A DNA stretch of 64,000 nucleotides from Marinobacterium mangrovicola (GTDB taxonomy: Bacteria > Pseudomonadota > Gammaproteobacteria > Pseudomonadales > Balneatricaceae): NCBI RefSeq assembly GCF_004339595.1, contig NZ_SMFU01000008.1:682001-746000 (forward strand). The letters run 5' to 3'. The first letter of the stretch is position 1; each line of letters opens with the position of its first letter. Below the pieces are notes generated by a model. The model was not told the origin of the DNA. It was given only the letters and a program-made list of their open reading frames with translations, and did not search any database. Made by a program: the position numbers and the translations under genes. Shown piece by piece: positions 32,880 through 42,055 of this stretch.

Positions 32880-34955
32880 TTATTTCTTTTTGAGCTGTCC
32901 CAGTATGGTGTGAACCAGCTTCGTGCTGTCGAAGGGTTTATCCAGGCAGTCCTGCATACCGGCATCCAGACAGCGGCTGCGGATCTCTTCGCTGCTTTTT
33001 ATCCCAAGGGCGACGATGGGGATCTGGTCCCACTGTCGGTCGTGGCGGATATTCTCGGTGGCGGAAAAACCATCCATCACCGGCATCTCCAGGTCCATCA
33101 GGACAATATCCACCGGCTCGGCTTCATCGGTAAAGAAGCGGTACGCCTCCTCGCCGTTGCGCTTCCAGATCACCTGGGCGCCTTCGGTTTCCAGCAGCAG
33201 CGTGGCCACGGTGGCGTTGACGCGGTTGTCCTCGACCAGCAGCAGGCGCACGCCGGCCAGTGGGGAGTCGGCCTGGAGCGGATCGTTGAGTACTGGAATC
33301 GCGTCGGGGCCTACCTGGCGTGCCTGGGCGATCTGATTAAACCGTTCCGCAAGAATGGAGGGCACGATCGGCTTGGTCAGTTCTGCATCGGGCAGTTCGG
33401 CTTGGCCTGACTGCGGGTTGTAACGGCGCGAAAAGCCGATGCATACCGGGCGCTGCTCAATCGGTAGGCTATCCAGGTGTTCCCAGAGGCTGCGGTCCTG
33501 GCGGGTCAGTGTCGGGGTGTCGATCAGAATGGCGTCGATCTGGCTTTCCTGCTCACAGACGCTCAGGGCCGAGGCGCCGGATGTGGCCAAGTAGGTGTTC
33601 CAGCCCAGCGTATGGCTGAGATTGGAGATGATGCGGCGGCCCACTTCCGACTTGCTGACGATCAGTATCTTGGGTGAAGGGGGCTCGGCATCGGAAGCCT
33701 CCTCGGTGGCGCTGTCTTCCTGGGGAAGGGCGAGATTGAGTGTGAAGTAGAAGCGGGCGCCGAGGCCGTATTCGCTTTTGAACTCCAGTTCGCCGCCCAT
33801 CATGTCGACCAGCTCGCGGCTGATCGCGAGGCCCAGACCGGTGCCACCAAAGCGTTTGCTGATCATGCCATCCGCTTGACGGAACGCCTCGAATACCCGG
33901 TGCTGCTGCTCCGGGGAGATGCCGATACCAGTATCGATCACCTCGAAATGCAGCTTGATGCGGTCTTTTTCCCTGCCCAGGTTGGAGAGTTTGATGACCA
34001 CCCGGCCGTGTTCGGTGAACTTGACCGCGTTCTCGCCCAGATGCAGTAGCACCTGTGACAGGCGCAGCTCATCGGCGATCAACAGTTCCGGCACATCGGG
34101 GTCGATATCGAACCAGAGGTCCAGGGGTTTATCGCCCACCTGGGAGGAGAGCAGGGCGGCCAGCTTGCGCAGCAGGTTATCCAGCTCCATGGGCCGGCAG
34201 TCGAGCTGCAGGTCGTTACTCTCGATGCGTGAATAATCGAAGATGTCGTCGACGATCTGGGTCAGGTGACGGGATGCCTGAAGCGCATCGCGGATATGCT
34301 GACGGGCGTTACCGCTCTGGGATTCCGACTCCAGCTGCTGCAGTGCGCTGGTCAGGCCACTGATCGGCGCGCTGAAGCCGTGACTCATGTTGGCAAGGAA
34401 GCGCGCCTTGCGCACATGTTCCTGTTCCACCTGGCCGTTGGCACGCTTCAGCTCCTCACTGGTTCTCAGTAGTTCCAGGTTGGCCATCACCTGAGTGGCC
34501 AGGGTCTGCAGTGCGTGCCGCTGTGATGAGGTCAGCTTGTGAGGTTCGAAGGCCATGACACAGAGAGTCCCGAGGGCATAGCCATCGGGGGTGATCAGCG
34601 GAACGCCGGCGTAAAAGCGGATATGCGGCCGGTGTTTGACCAGCGGGTTTTCGCGGAAGCGCGGGTCTTTGTCCGCATCTTCCACCTCCAGCATCTCGGT
34701 CTGGCGGATGGTGCGGTCACAAAAGGATGCCTGCCTCGGTGTCTGCAGAATATCGAGACCGACCCGGCAACGGAACCAGAGCCGGTCCGCGTCGATCAGG
34801 CTGATAAGCGCTACCGGCAGGTCACAGATATAGGCGGCCAGCCGGCTCAGCTCAAGCAGTCCGGTATCGGCGTCGATGATTCTGTAGTTGCTCAGCGCCT
34901 GCAAGCGTGCTTTTTCATGCGCGGACATCGGCGCCGAACCCATTGGATTCTCCAT
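32880..34955 (-). CDS. Hybrid sensor histidine kinase with GAF domain and two receiver domains
   Basis: A 691-residue cytoplasmic protein. Order: GAF domain (about 25-165), coiled coil, HisKA dimerisation helix with His192, HATPase (LGENAVKFTEHG, VIDTGIGIS, GGTGLGLAIS), a degenerate receiver (ILIVSKSEVGRR, acidic pocket lost) and a complete receiver (LLLVEDNRVN, VLMDLEMPVMDG). The H-box reads SHGFSAPIS: the acidic residue that normally follows the phospho-accepting His is Gly193, which should weaken phosphotransfer chemistry. No membrane segment. The signal is unknown; no response regulator gene lies beside it. Confidence 0.88.
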   Translation of the reverse strand: MENPMGSAPMSAHEKARLQALSNYRIIDADTGLLELSRLAAYICDLPVALISLIDADRLWFRCRVGLDILQTPRQASFCDRTIRQTEMLEVEDADKDPRFRENPLVKHRPHIRFYAGVPLITPDGYALGTLCVMAFEPHKLTSSQRHALQTLATQVMANLELLRTSEELKRANGQVEQEHVRKARFLANMSHGFSAPISGLTSALQQLESESQSGNARQHIRDALQASRHLTQIVDDIFDYSRIESNDLQLDCRPMELDNLLRKLAALLSSQVGDKPLDLWFDIDPDVPELLIADELRLSQVLLHLGENAVKFTEHGRVVIKLSNLGREKDRIKLHFEVIDTGIGISPEQQHRVFEAFRQADGMISKRFGGTGLGLAISRELVDMMGGELEFKSEYGLGARFYFTLNLALPQEDSATEEASDAEPPSPKILIVSKSEVGRRIISNLSHTLGWNTYLATSGASALSVCEQESQIDAILIDTPTLTRQDRSLWEHLDSLPIEQRPVCIGFSRRYNPQSGQAELPDAELTKPIVPSILAERFNQIAQARQVGPDAIPVLNDPLQADSPLAGVRLLLVEDNRVNATVATLLLETEGAQVIWKRNGEEAYRFFTDEAEPVDIVLMDLEMPVMDGFSATENIRHDRQWDQIPIVALGIKSSEEIRSRCLDAGMQDCLDKPFDSTKLVHTILGQLKKK

Positions 34956-35318
34956 AACTACTCATTATCAGTGATCAGGCAGCCTGTAAACGGAAATGGG
35001 GCTGGCCTGCGGGAATATTGATTCTGCATGGAATCGATCTCGCCTGCGCTGGTCCCGGTCAATGAATGACTGCCGCTGAATACCTTCTTTTTATCTATTT
35101 GCTGTTGGGGGGCTTTTAAGCGGGTCGCCTCTTCCCGACAGCTTAGTCTCTGTGGCACCCCCCGTCAGCCAGCGAATGATACCGGGTGTTTGGCTGAATC
35201 GCCCGTGGTTATTGGCATAGAGACGGACAGATAGCGCGCTGGCGCGGTTATTGCGTTAGAGCCGGGCAGCATACCGGAAAAGGCTCCGGTGTTTAGGATA
35301 AGAAAAGTGGAGGTTCCG
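34956..35318. other. Intergenic region between the hybrid kinase and the PRC-barrel gene
   Basis: About 360 bases between divergent genes. It must hold both promoters. I see no gene, repeat or operator that I can support. Confidence 0.4.
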
Positions 35319-35858
35319 ATGAACAAGTTGGTTCGCCCGACAGGGTTGGTGATGGCGCTTATGGCCGCAGGCATCAGTTCCGTATGGGCCAGTGACGGGA
35401 TTTCCGGTGCCCTGACCGTTAAGGTCGAAGAGGTGGTGGCGTCCGGTACCAAGGTGGTGATGCCCCCATTGGAGGTCGCCTCAAATAACGAAGCGAGCTT
35501 TGTACTGGCTTCTCCCGAAGCGCTGGCGCTCTACGATTTGAGCCCGAAACAGTTGATCGGCGGCCATGTGGTCGGAGTTGGCGACCAGACGCTCGGTGAG
35601 CTGAGCAGAATCGTCAGCGACCGGATCAGCGGGCGCATCTATGCGGTGATCAGCACCGGTGGTTTCCTCGGCTTTGGCGAGCAACGCTACGCGGTTCCGC
35701 TGGATGAGCTGAGGCTGAGGAAGGGGGATGTGCATGTGGCGATGACCGAGTCGGAGCTGCAGATGAGCAAGAAATACAGCGATGATCGTTATACCCGGGT
35801 GAGCCCGGAAGATCGCCCGATCAGTCAGTTTTCCGCGTTTGAAACCAGCTCCAGATAG
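35319..35858 (+). CDS. Exported PRC-barrel domain protein
   Basis: A 179-residue protein with a cleavable signal peptide (LVMALMAAGISSVWA) and a central PRC-barrel (about residues 60-130: LSPKQLIGGHVVGVGDQTLGELSRIVSD, then IYAVISTGGFLGFGEQRYAVPLDELRL). PRC-barrel proteins of this exported type are of unknown role; some respond to envelope stress. Start ATG at 35319 with GGAGGT upstream; the frame opens at 35289, but that would bury the signal peptide. Confidence 0.8.
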   Translation: MNKLVRPTGLVMALMAAGISSVWASDGISGALTVKVEEVVASGTKVVMPPLEVASNNEASFVLASPEALALYDLSPKQLIGGHVVGVGDQTLGELSRIVSDRISGRIYAVISTGGFLGFGEQRYAVPLDELRLRKGDVHVAMTESELQMSKKYSDDRYTRVSPEDRPISQFSAFETSSR

Positions 35859-35875
35859 TTCGACTCGCCTCTCCC

Positions 35876-35900
35876 GCGGGCCCGACTCAACCGGGCCCGC
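35876..35900. terminator. Bidirectional hairpin between convergent PRC-barrel and glrR genes
   Basis: GCGGGCCCG and CGGGCCCGC pair perfectly over nine bases around a seven-base loop, between two genes that end facing each other. There is no strong T run on either side. Confidence 0.6.
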
Positions 35901-35917
35901 AGAGCGCTCTCTGGGCA

Positions 35918-37312
35918 TCAGCCCTCGCTCTCGCCACCTTCCTTGTCGCCGCCTTCCTTGAACATCCCCGGCGTCAGGTGGTTGCGCTGCAGCAGACGGT
36001 AGAACTCGGTGCGGTTGCGTCCCGCCAGCCTGGCGGCCTGTGTAACCTGGCCGTTGGTGATCTTCAGTAGCTGTACCAGGTAATCCCGCTCGAACGCCTC
36101 CTTGGCCTCCGAATAGGTGCGGATGCTGGGGCTTTTCTGTTGCAGTGCGCGCTCTACCAGCGTGACCGGCACCAGCGCTGTGGTGCAGAGTACGCAGCAC
36201 TGCTCCACCACGTTTAGCAGCTGACGGATGTTGCCCGGCCAGTCATAGGCGACCAGACGTTCCAGCGCGTCCGGCGTAAAGTCCTTGGCGCGGTGCGGAT
36301 GTTTGGCCTGCAGTTGGGTCAGAAAATGGCGTGCCAGCAGGGGGATATCCTCGCGCCGCTGGCGCAGTGATGGCAGCGTCAGCGTGACCACGTTGAGGCG
36401 GTAGTAGAGATCTTCACGAAACTCGCCGCTGGCGATGGCGTTTTCCAGGTTGCGGTGTGTTGCCGAGACAATGCGGACATCCACCGGAAGCGTCTGGCTG
36501 GCGCCGACGGGGCGGATCTCCCGGTCCTGCAGCACGCGCAGCAGTTTCGCCTGCAGTGCCAGCGGCATATCGCCGATTTCATCAAGAAATACGGTGCCGC
36601 CAGACCCGGTCTGGAACAGGCCCTTGTGGGCACTGGTAGCGCCGGTGAAGGCGCCCTTGGCGTGACCGAAAAGCTCCGACTCCAGCAGCTGCTCGGGGAT
36701 GGCGGCACAGTTGATCGCCACCATCGGTTTATCGCGCCTCGGGCTGGCGCGATGCAGCGCCTGGGCCAGTACCTCTTTGCCGGCGCCGGAGGGGCCCTGG
36801 ATCAGGACGCTGGCTTCACTGGCGGCCACCAGCTCGGCGTCCGCCAGCAGCGCTTCCATGGCGGGGCTGGCGGTCTGGATATCGGCCCGCCAGGCCTGAT
36901 CGCCACTGGCTGCTGCGCCATCCGAACTATCGGTACAGCCGGGCGCCGCGAGGGCTTGCTGCAGCAGTTCCAGCAGGGCGTTATCGTCGAAGGGTTTGGT
37001 CAGGTAGCCGAACAGACCGCGCTGGGTCGCGCGGACTGCGTCCGGAATGGTGCCGTGGGCGGTCAGCAGGATCACCGGCAGCGCCGGGTCTTCGCTCTGG
37101 ATGCGCTCGAACAGCTCCATGCCGCTCATCCCATCCATGCGTAGATCGGTCACCACCGCGCCGGGGCGAGACACCGCGATACGGGCCAGAGCCTGCTCCG
37201 CGCTGGCGGCGGTTTCCACGGAGAAACCGGCCGATCTCAGCCGGATCGATAACAGTTGCAGCAGGCCGGCATCATCGTCCACCAGCAGTACGGTGCGGTG
37301 AACGTTGCTCAT
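35918..37312 (-). CDS. glrR: Sigma-54-dependent response regulator GlrR (QseF)
   Basis: A 464-residue NtrC-family activator: receiver (LLVDDDAGLLQLL, TDLRMDGMSG, LLTAHG, YLTKPFDD), AAA+ sigma-54 domain (GPSGAGKE, ESELFGHAKGAFTGA with the GAFTGA sigma-54 loop, GGTVFLDEIGD) and a C-terminal Fis-type helix-turn-helix (VTQAARLAGRNRTEFYRLLQRN). It closely follows E. coli GlrR, which with GlrK activates sigma-54 promoters including that of the GlmY small RNA. Distal gene of glrK-qseG-glrR; its start overlaps the qseG stop by four bases. Confidence 0.94.
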   Translation of the reverse strand: MSNVHRTVLLVDDDAGLLQLLSIRLRSAGFSVETAASAEQALARIAVSRPGAVVTDLRMDGMSGMELFERIQSEDPALPVILLTAHGTIPDAVRATQRGLFGYLTKPFDDNALLELLQQALAAPGCTDSSDGAAASGDQAWRADIQTASPAMEALLADAELVAASEASVLIQGPSGAGKEVLAQALHRASPRRDKPMVAINCAAIPEQLLESELFGHAKGAFTGATSAHKGLFQTGSGGTVFLDEIGDMPLALQAKLLRVLQDREIRPVGASQTLPVDVRIVSATHRNLENAIASGEFREDLYYRLNVVTLTLPSLRQRREDIPLLARHFLTQLQAKHPHRAKDFTPDALERLVAYDWPGNIRQLLNVVEQCCVLCTTALVPVTLVERALQQKSPSIRTYSEAKEAFERDYLVQLLKITNGQVTQAARLAGRNRTEFYRLLQRNHLTPGMFKEGGDKEGGESEG

Positions 37313-37827
37313 GGGCGCACCTCTGACAGGTCAGTGGTCATCGGTACCTCGATTTCCAGCTCCTCCTCAAGGCCTTTCAGCTGTTCGATCTTGTCTCTGT
37401 ATTCGCGGGTTTCCTGCACCTGCTGACGCAGCGCCAGCATCAGCTCCAGCTTGCGCTGATAGATCGCTAGCAGTGCCTGACGCTCGTCGGTGGCAAACTC
37501 CGGGTTGCGGGTCAGAGTACCGAGAATCTGCTGGGCCTGGCGCAGCTCGTCATTCGTCGCCTGGGTGTGTCCCAGCAGGCAGGCGTGATGGAACTGCTCC
37601 GCCGCCGGCTGTGACCTTGAGCCGTCAAAGCGCGATGTCAGCAGCTGTTGGCGTTGATTCAGGCTCAGCTGTTCCTGTGAGGCGAGGCAGTCGAGCATCT
37701 CGCCGAGCATCGGGTTCGCCGGTATCGCGTGCTGACGGGCCGGTTCCGGGTTGCTCTGATCCTTGGACGCACAGCCTGCCAGTAAGGTGATGGCGAGCAC
37801 GGCGAGCGCAGTTATCCTCCTATCCAC
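37309..37827 (-). CDS. qseG: QseG/GlrG-type lipoprotein of the GlrK-GlrR operon
   Basis: A 172-residue lipoprotein with the lipobox LLAGC after a short hydrophobic signal and a coiled-coil-prone C-terminal third (RQQVQETREYRDKIEQLKGLEEE). Its place between glrK and glrR matches E. coli qseG, whose product acts on the sensor kinase GlrK at the membrane. I prefer the GTG at 37827 with GGAG upstream and overlapping the glrK stop by eight bases; the frame opens at 37866, but that start would add a charged segment before the signal peptide. Confidence 0.85.
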   Translation of the reverse strand: MDRRITALAVLAITLLAGCASKDQSNPEPARQHAIPANPMLGEMLDCLASQEQLSLNQRQQLLTSRFDGSRSQPAAEQFHHACLLGHTQATNDELRQAQQILGTLTRNPEFATDERQALLAIYQRKLELMLALRQQVQETREYRDKIEQLKGLEEELEIEVPMTTDLSEVRP

Positions 37828-39262
37828 GAGGGGGAGTCTCCTTGTTGTTCGGTAGTGATATTTCAAAATGGGCGCCAGGCTCAGCGGAAGGCTTGAGACT
37901 GAGTGTACCGCCGAGCTGTTCTATATGGGTTTTGGCGATGGCAAGCCCCAGCCCGCTGCCTTTCAGAGTGCCCTGGGGTTGCCGGGTTCCCTTGTAAAAC
38001 GGCTGGAACAGCAGTTCGGTCTGGCTTTCGGCGATGCCGGGGCCCTGATCCCTGACGCTGATGCGCAGGGTCTCGCCGTCGCAGCTGGCGTCGATGCCAA
38101 GCACTCCGCCCTTGGGGCTGAAGCGAATCGCGTTACTGATCAGGTTCTCCAGCGCCACGCTGAGACGGTTGCGATCCGCCTTGAGCTGAACCGGCTCAAG
38201 CTGGCTTTCCCAGCGGAGCTGCTGGCTGCGCAGTGTCAGATCGAAGCGGCTTTTGATCTCATCGATCAGCGGCTGCAGTTCGAACCAGTCAGGCTCCAGC
38301 GAGGCTTGCGCGATCGCTTCGTTGTAACGCAGCAGATCTTCTATGCGCTGGCGCAGGTTAAAGGCACTGCCACGCATGATCTCCACCACTTCGCTCTGCT
38401 GCGTTGTAAGTGGGCCGGTGACCTCGTCACGCAGCAGGGAGACGGCTTCAAGCATGTTGGTCAGTGGGGTTTTCAGTTCATGGGAGACTTCACGGAAGAA
38501 GTTAAGCTTTTTCTCCTCCAGCTCCAGCAGGCGGCAGCGCAGCCACTCAAGCTGCTGACCCAGAAGCTCAAGGTCGCGCGGACCGTGAATATTGATCGGG
38601 CTCTCCAGGTCATTCTGTCCCAGGCGGCGGATATTGGCGGACAGCTTACGTACCGGTCGGCTGAGCAGCCAGGCAAAGATGGCGGCGAGCAGCAGCGACA
38701 GCAGGATCATGCCGGCGGCCAGGTAGATCATGGCGCTTTGGATCTCGCTGGCGGTGTCGTTCATACCGGTGACCAGGTGGTCGCGAATATAGTCGGTGGT
38801 CGCTTCGCTGAGTAGCTCCGTGGCCAGATCCAGCCTGTCGAACTCCAGTTTATAGGTGTCATAGCTACCGCTGGCAGGGGCATTCGCCAGCTGTTGGTAC
38901 AGCCTTTGCTCCTGTCGTGACAGGTCCACTACCTGCTGCGCCAGCTCCAGGCTCCAGGGTAGGGACTCCAGGTGATCGAGTACCTCGGTAAAGCGCAAGT
39001 GTGCCCGGTCCAGACGTTCTTTCAGCGATGGGTCCTCAAGCACGAAGTATTGACCCGCGGCGCGCTTCAGTGCTGTTTCGGCTTCGCTGAGCTGGCGGCT
39101 GGCCCCGGTAATCTGAGCGCTGATGGTGACCGAGCGGCGGCCTTCCAGGGCCATCTGCTCCAGCGCATAGGTCATGCCGATGATGCCACCCAGTAGTGGC
39201 AGCACGACCAGAATAAAGCCGGTAATCAGCAAACCGGGGAAAGAGGGGAGATGACGTGGCAT
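37820..39262 (-). CDS. glrK: Sensor histidine kinase GlrK (QseE)
   Basis: A 480-residue membrane kinase: a first transmembrane helix (LLITGFILVVLPLLGGIIGMTYAL), a periplasmic helical sensor, a second helix near residue 190, HAMP, HisKA with SHELKTPLTN, and HATPase (NLISNAIRFSPKG, VRDQGPGI, GSGLGLAIAKTH). It is the proposed partner of GlrR. I take the ATG at 39262 (MPRHLPSFPG); the frame extends upstream to 39367 but lacks character there. It diverges from a predicted small RNA whose promoter carries GlrR-type sites. Confidence 0.92.
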   Translation of the reverse strand: MPRHLPSFPGLLITGFILVVLPLLGGIIGMTYALEQMALEGRRSVTISAQITGASRQLSEAETALKRAAGQYFVLEDPSLKERLDRAHLRFTEVLDHLESLPWSLELAQQVVDLSRQEQRLYQQLANAPASGSYDTYKLEFDRLDLATELLSEATTDYIRDHLVTGMNDTASEIQSAMIYLAAGMILLSLLLAAIFAWLLSRPVRKLSANIRRLGQNDLESPINIHGPRDLELLGQQLEWLRCRLLELEEKKLNFFREVSHELKTPLTNMLEAVSLLRDEVTGPLTTQQSEVVEIMRGSAFNLRQRIEDLLRYNEAIAQASLEPDWFELQPLIDEIKSRFDLTLRSQQLRWESQLEPVQLKADRNRLSVALENLISNAIRFSPKGGVLGIDASCDGETLRISVRDQGPGIAESQTELLFQPFYKGTRQPQGTLKGSGLGLAIAKTHIEQLGGTLSLKPSAEPGAHFEISLPNNKETPPRG

Positions 39263-39374
39263 TAGCGGCACAGGATCGGTATTCCTTCTGATCGGCGCGA
39301 CGGTCGTTAGATATCTTCTCTGGCAGAACATTCTACCATGCTTGTTGCGCGGGGAGTCTGGCGTCAAAACCGCT

Positions 39375-39457
39375 TGTCGCTGAGCGGCGACGCCATAACT
39401 TATTGTATTTTAAGGGCTATTGGCGGTACGGTCTGTGGAAGTCGCCTGGAGGCGACA
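39375..39457. promoter_or_regulatory. Two GlrR-type activator sites upstream of glrK
   Basis: TGTC-N10-GACG at 39375-39392 and AGTC-N10-GACA at 39440-39457 each match the GlrR consensus TGTC-N10-GACA at all but one base. Both also share the longer palindrome GTCGC-N6-GCGAC. Centres are 65 bases apart and 75-160 bases before the sigma-54 promoter, the usual distance for enhancer-type activators. Confidence 0.75.
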
Positions 39458-39499
39458 GCGGGGTAAGCGAAAAAAAGTCGAGATAAAGCCAAAGTTATT

Positions 39500-39512
39500 T
39501 AAGTTGTTGATA
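39500..39512 (-). promoter_or_regulatory. IHF site
   Basis: TAAGTTGTTGATA fits the complement of the IHF consensus (YAANNNNTTGATW) at every defined position. It lies between the activator sites and the sigma-54 promoter, where DNA bending is needed. Confidence 0.7.
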
Positions 39513-39531
39513 ATTAGGAATTAATTTGTTT

Positions 39532-39546
39532 TGGCACACTCCGTGC
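39532..39546 (+). promoter_or_regulatory. Sigma-54 promoter
   Basis: TGGCAC at 39532-39537 and TGC at 39544-39546 have the required GG-to-GC spacing of the -24/-12 promoter (consensus TGGCAC-N5-TTGC; one mismatch at the first T). Transcription would start near 39557 on the plus strand. Confidence 0.78.
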
Positions 39547-39556
39547 TTTGTACATA

Positions 39557-39884
39557 CGGCTTAGCAAGGGCATCCTGAGCTTCCCCAGCCACAGGATAAT
39601 GGCCAGCGAAGCCGGTTGAGGGCGAAAGCGCCAGGTCGGCCGTGTTTTATGCATCCAGGTTTTATGCATACAGGTTAGCGGGATTCGCCAGTGGCGGGTT
39701 CCCAAAGGTTCCGGGTCAGGTGGTCGGTTATTGTTTTTACGGCAGGGAGTTCTCAGGAAGGAGGCTTCTCGCCTGGGTACGAATCGAAGGGGGATAAGTA
39801 TCCGAAGCAACAATCGCCTGCCCGCCCCGGCATATGCTTTTCATAGCGGCGTCGCTCCCTGCACTGGCGGCGCCGCTTTTTTCT
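39557..39884 (+). ncRNA. Predicted GlrR/sigma-54-dependent small RNA
   Basis: A roughly 330-nucleotide transcript is predicted from the sigma-54 promoter and the terminator at 39845-39884. No convincing plus-strand reading frame lies inside. Internal hairpins include GGCG-AAAG-CGCC near 39628 and GGGA-TTCGCC-AGT-GGCG-GG-TTCCC near 39679. In E. coli the GlmY small RNA gene occupies the same place beside glrK and is driven by GlrR, IHF and sigma-54. I see no sequence similarity to GlmY, so a functional analogue is only a hypothesis; the start point is estimated. Confidence 0.6.
39845..39884 (+). terminator. Rho-independent terminator of the predicted small RNA
   Basis: AGCGGCG and CGCCGCT form a stem followed directly by TTTTTTCTTT. 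No gene precedes it on the plus strand for over 4 kb, which is why a non-coding transcript is inferred. Confidence 0.8.
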
Positions 39885-40211
39885 TTATCCCATCTATATA
39901 ACCTACCTCTGAATCTCATTTCCTGCAGAGCGGTTAAGCCTTTTTCCTCGCAGGGTTACCGGCTGGACTGATTGTCTATCGGTCTGACAGCTGGCTATTT
40001 CTGAGCCATCCTTAAATTCGGTCTTGCCGGAAAAATGTGTTACTGATGTAGTAAAGTCAGAACGCATCAAAGGCATAGATCCGGGCTCGGATAAACCATT
40101 ACGATAAAAAACGACCATAAAAGTCAGGGCCTGAAAAGATTGATCAGCGCTCAGGCGCCCCTCATGTTTTTGCGATTCCATTATCTCCAGTGAAAAGGCC
40201 AACAGACCGTT
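39885..40211 (+). promoter_or_regulatory. edd promoter region with a TTACT-N5-AGTAA palindrome
   Basis: About 330 bases before edd. The palindrome at 40040-40054 could bind a regulator such as HexR, the usual repressor of these genes, but it does not match the HexR consensus closely. No gene is seen here. Confidence 0.4.
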
Positions 40212-42044
40212 ATGAATACTACCGTTGCTGCCGTCACTCAGCGGATTATCGAGCGTAGTCGTGATAGCCGCGCCGATTATCTGAGCCGCATGGCCCAGGC
40301 CCGCGATAACAAACCCCATCGTTCCGTGCTTTCGTGCGGTAACCTCGCCCACGGTTTTGCCGCCTGTGGGGGCGAAGACAAGGAGCGCCTGACGCTGATG
40401 GATCAGGCCAACGTGGCGATTATCTCCGCTTACAACGATATGCTTTCAGCGCACCAGCCGCTGGAGCAGTTTCCGGCACAAATAAAAGAAGCCGTGGCGG
40501 CGATGGGCTGTGTCGCCCAGTTTGCCGGCGGCGTGCCGGCCATGTGTGATGGTGTGACCCAGGGACAGCCGGGGATGGAGTTGAGCCTGTTCAGCCGCGA
40601 TACCATCGCCATGGCTACGGCGGTGGGCCTGTCTCACAATATGTTCGATGCGGTGCTCTGCCTTGGTGTTTGCGACAAGATCGTGCCGGGCCTGATGATC
40701 GGCTCTTTGGCCTTTGGCCATCTACCGGTGATTTTCGTGCCCGCAGGCCCCATGACCAGTGGTTTGCCGAACAGCGAGAAGTCCCGCATCCGTCAGCTTT
40801 ATGCCGAAGGCAAGGTGGGCCGTGACGAGTTGCTCAAGTGTGAGTCCGATTCCTACCATGGCCCCGGCACCTGTACCTTTTACGGCACCGCCAACTCCAA
40901 TCAGCTGTTGATGGAAGCGATGGGTGTACATCTGCCCGGCGCTTCGTTTATCAATCCCAACACGCCGCTGCGTGAGGCGCTAACCCGGGCGGCGGCGGAG
41001 CAGGCCTGCCGGATCACCGAGCTGGGCCGCGATTACCGTCCGCTGAGTGAAGTGATCGATGAGAAAGCGATCGTCAACGGCATAGTGGCGCTGCTGGCGA
41101 CCGGCGGCTCCACCAACCACACCATGCATATCATCGCCATCGCCCGGGCGGCGGGCATTATCGTTAACTGGGATGATTTCGCCGATCTGTCCGAGGTGGT
41201 GCCGCTGTTGACCCGGATCTATCCCAACGGCAGCGCGGATATTAACCATTTTCATGCGGCGGGAGGGATGTCTCTGCTGTTCCGCGAGTTACTGAGTGCG
41301 GGCCTGCTGAACGAGGATGTGACCACGGTAATGGGCAAGGGCTTTACCGAGTACACCCGGGAGCCCTATCTGGACGAAGGGCAGCTGAAGTGGCGTGAAG
41401 GGCCGGCGGAGTCCTTGGATAAGGCTGTGGTCGCTTCGATAGCCGAGCCGTTTTCCGCCAATGGCGGGCTGCGTCTGATGGGCGGTAATCTTGGCCGCAG
41501 TGTGATGAAAGTCTCCGCAGTTAAACCCGAGCACCGCGTGGTAGAGGCTCCGGCTGTGGTACTGCACGACCAGGATGAGTTGAAGCCGATGTTCGAACGC
41601 GGCGAGCTGGATCGTGACTGCGTGCTGGTGGTTCGTTTCCAGGGGCCCAACGCCATCGGCATGCCGGAACTGCACAAATTGACGCCCTTCCTCGGCACGT
41701 TGCAGGATCGCGGCTTCAAGGTGGCATTGGTCACCGATGGTCGCATGTCTGGTGCATCCGGTAAGGTGCCGGCAGCGATACACCTGACACCGGAAGCGAC
41801 CCAGGGCGGTTTGATCGCCAAGGTGCGTAACGGCGATCTGGTCCGTGTGGATGGCGAAGCCGGCGAACTGACACTGCTGGTGGACGATGCGGAGCTGGCC
41901 TCCCGTGAGCAGGCAACCGCGGATTTGGGCGGCAGCCACTTTGGGATGGGACGGGAGCTGTTCAGCGGTATGCGCAGGCTGGTATCCGGCGCGGAAGAGG
42001 GCGCCAGTTTCCTGTTTGTGGATGAATCATCAACTTCGCGCTAG
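40212..42044 (+). CDS. edd: Phosphogluconate dehydratase (Edd)
   Basis: A 610-residue IlvD/Edd-family iron-sulphur dehydratase with [11 protein letters not shown]-type N-terminal region, [14 protein letters not shown] and [15 protein letters not shown] cysteines for the cluster, [11 protein letters not shown] and [17 protein letters not shown]. It dehydrates 6-phosphogluconate to KDPG in the Entner-Doudoroff pathway. First of edd-eda-pgl on one strand; eda starts 11 bases after its stop. Confidence 0.97.
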   Translation: MNTTVAAVTQRIIERSRDSRADYLSRMAQARDNKPHRSVLSCGNLAHGFAACGGEDKERLTLMDQANVAIISAYNDMLSAHQPLEQFPAQIKEAVAAMGCVAQFAGGVPAMCDGVTQGQPGMELSLFSRDTIAMATAVGLSHNMFDAVLCLGVCDKIVPGLMIGSLAFGHLPVIFVPAGPMTSGLPNSEKSRIRQLYAEGKVGRDELLKCESDSYHGPGTCTFYGTANSNQLLMEAMGVHLPGASFINPNTPLREALTRAAAEQACRITELGRDYRPLSEVIDEKAIVNGIVALLATGGSTNHTMHIIAIARAAGIIVNWDDFADLSEVVPLLTRIYPNGSADINHFHAAGGMSLLFRELLSAGLLNEDVTTVMGKGFTEYTREPYLDEGQLKWREGPAESLDKAVVASIAEPFSANGGLRLMGGNLGRSVMKVSAVKPEHRVVEAPAVVLHDQDELKPMFERGELDRDCVLVVRFQGPNAIGMPELHKLTPFLGTLQDRGFKVALVTDGRMSGASGKVPAAIHLTPEATQGGLIAKVRNGDLVRVDGEAGELTLLVDDAELASREQATADLGGSHFGMGRELFSGMRRLVSGAEEGASFLFVDESSTSR

Positions 42045-42055
42045 AGGATAAATGG

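Noticed and set aside
39514-39813. 99-codon minus-strand frame in the glrK-edd gap
   Set aside because: It runs antisense over the predicted small RNA and sigma-54 promoter and has no protein-like pattern.
39557-39884. Direct identification of the predicted small RNA as GlmY or GlmZ
   Set aside because: Position and control agree with glmY, but no sequence similarity is visible, so the name is not used.
39903-40352. 149-codon minus-strand frame overlapping the start of edd
   Set aside because: It overlaps edd and its promoter; amino acid composition is not protein-like.
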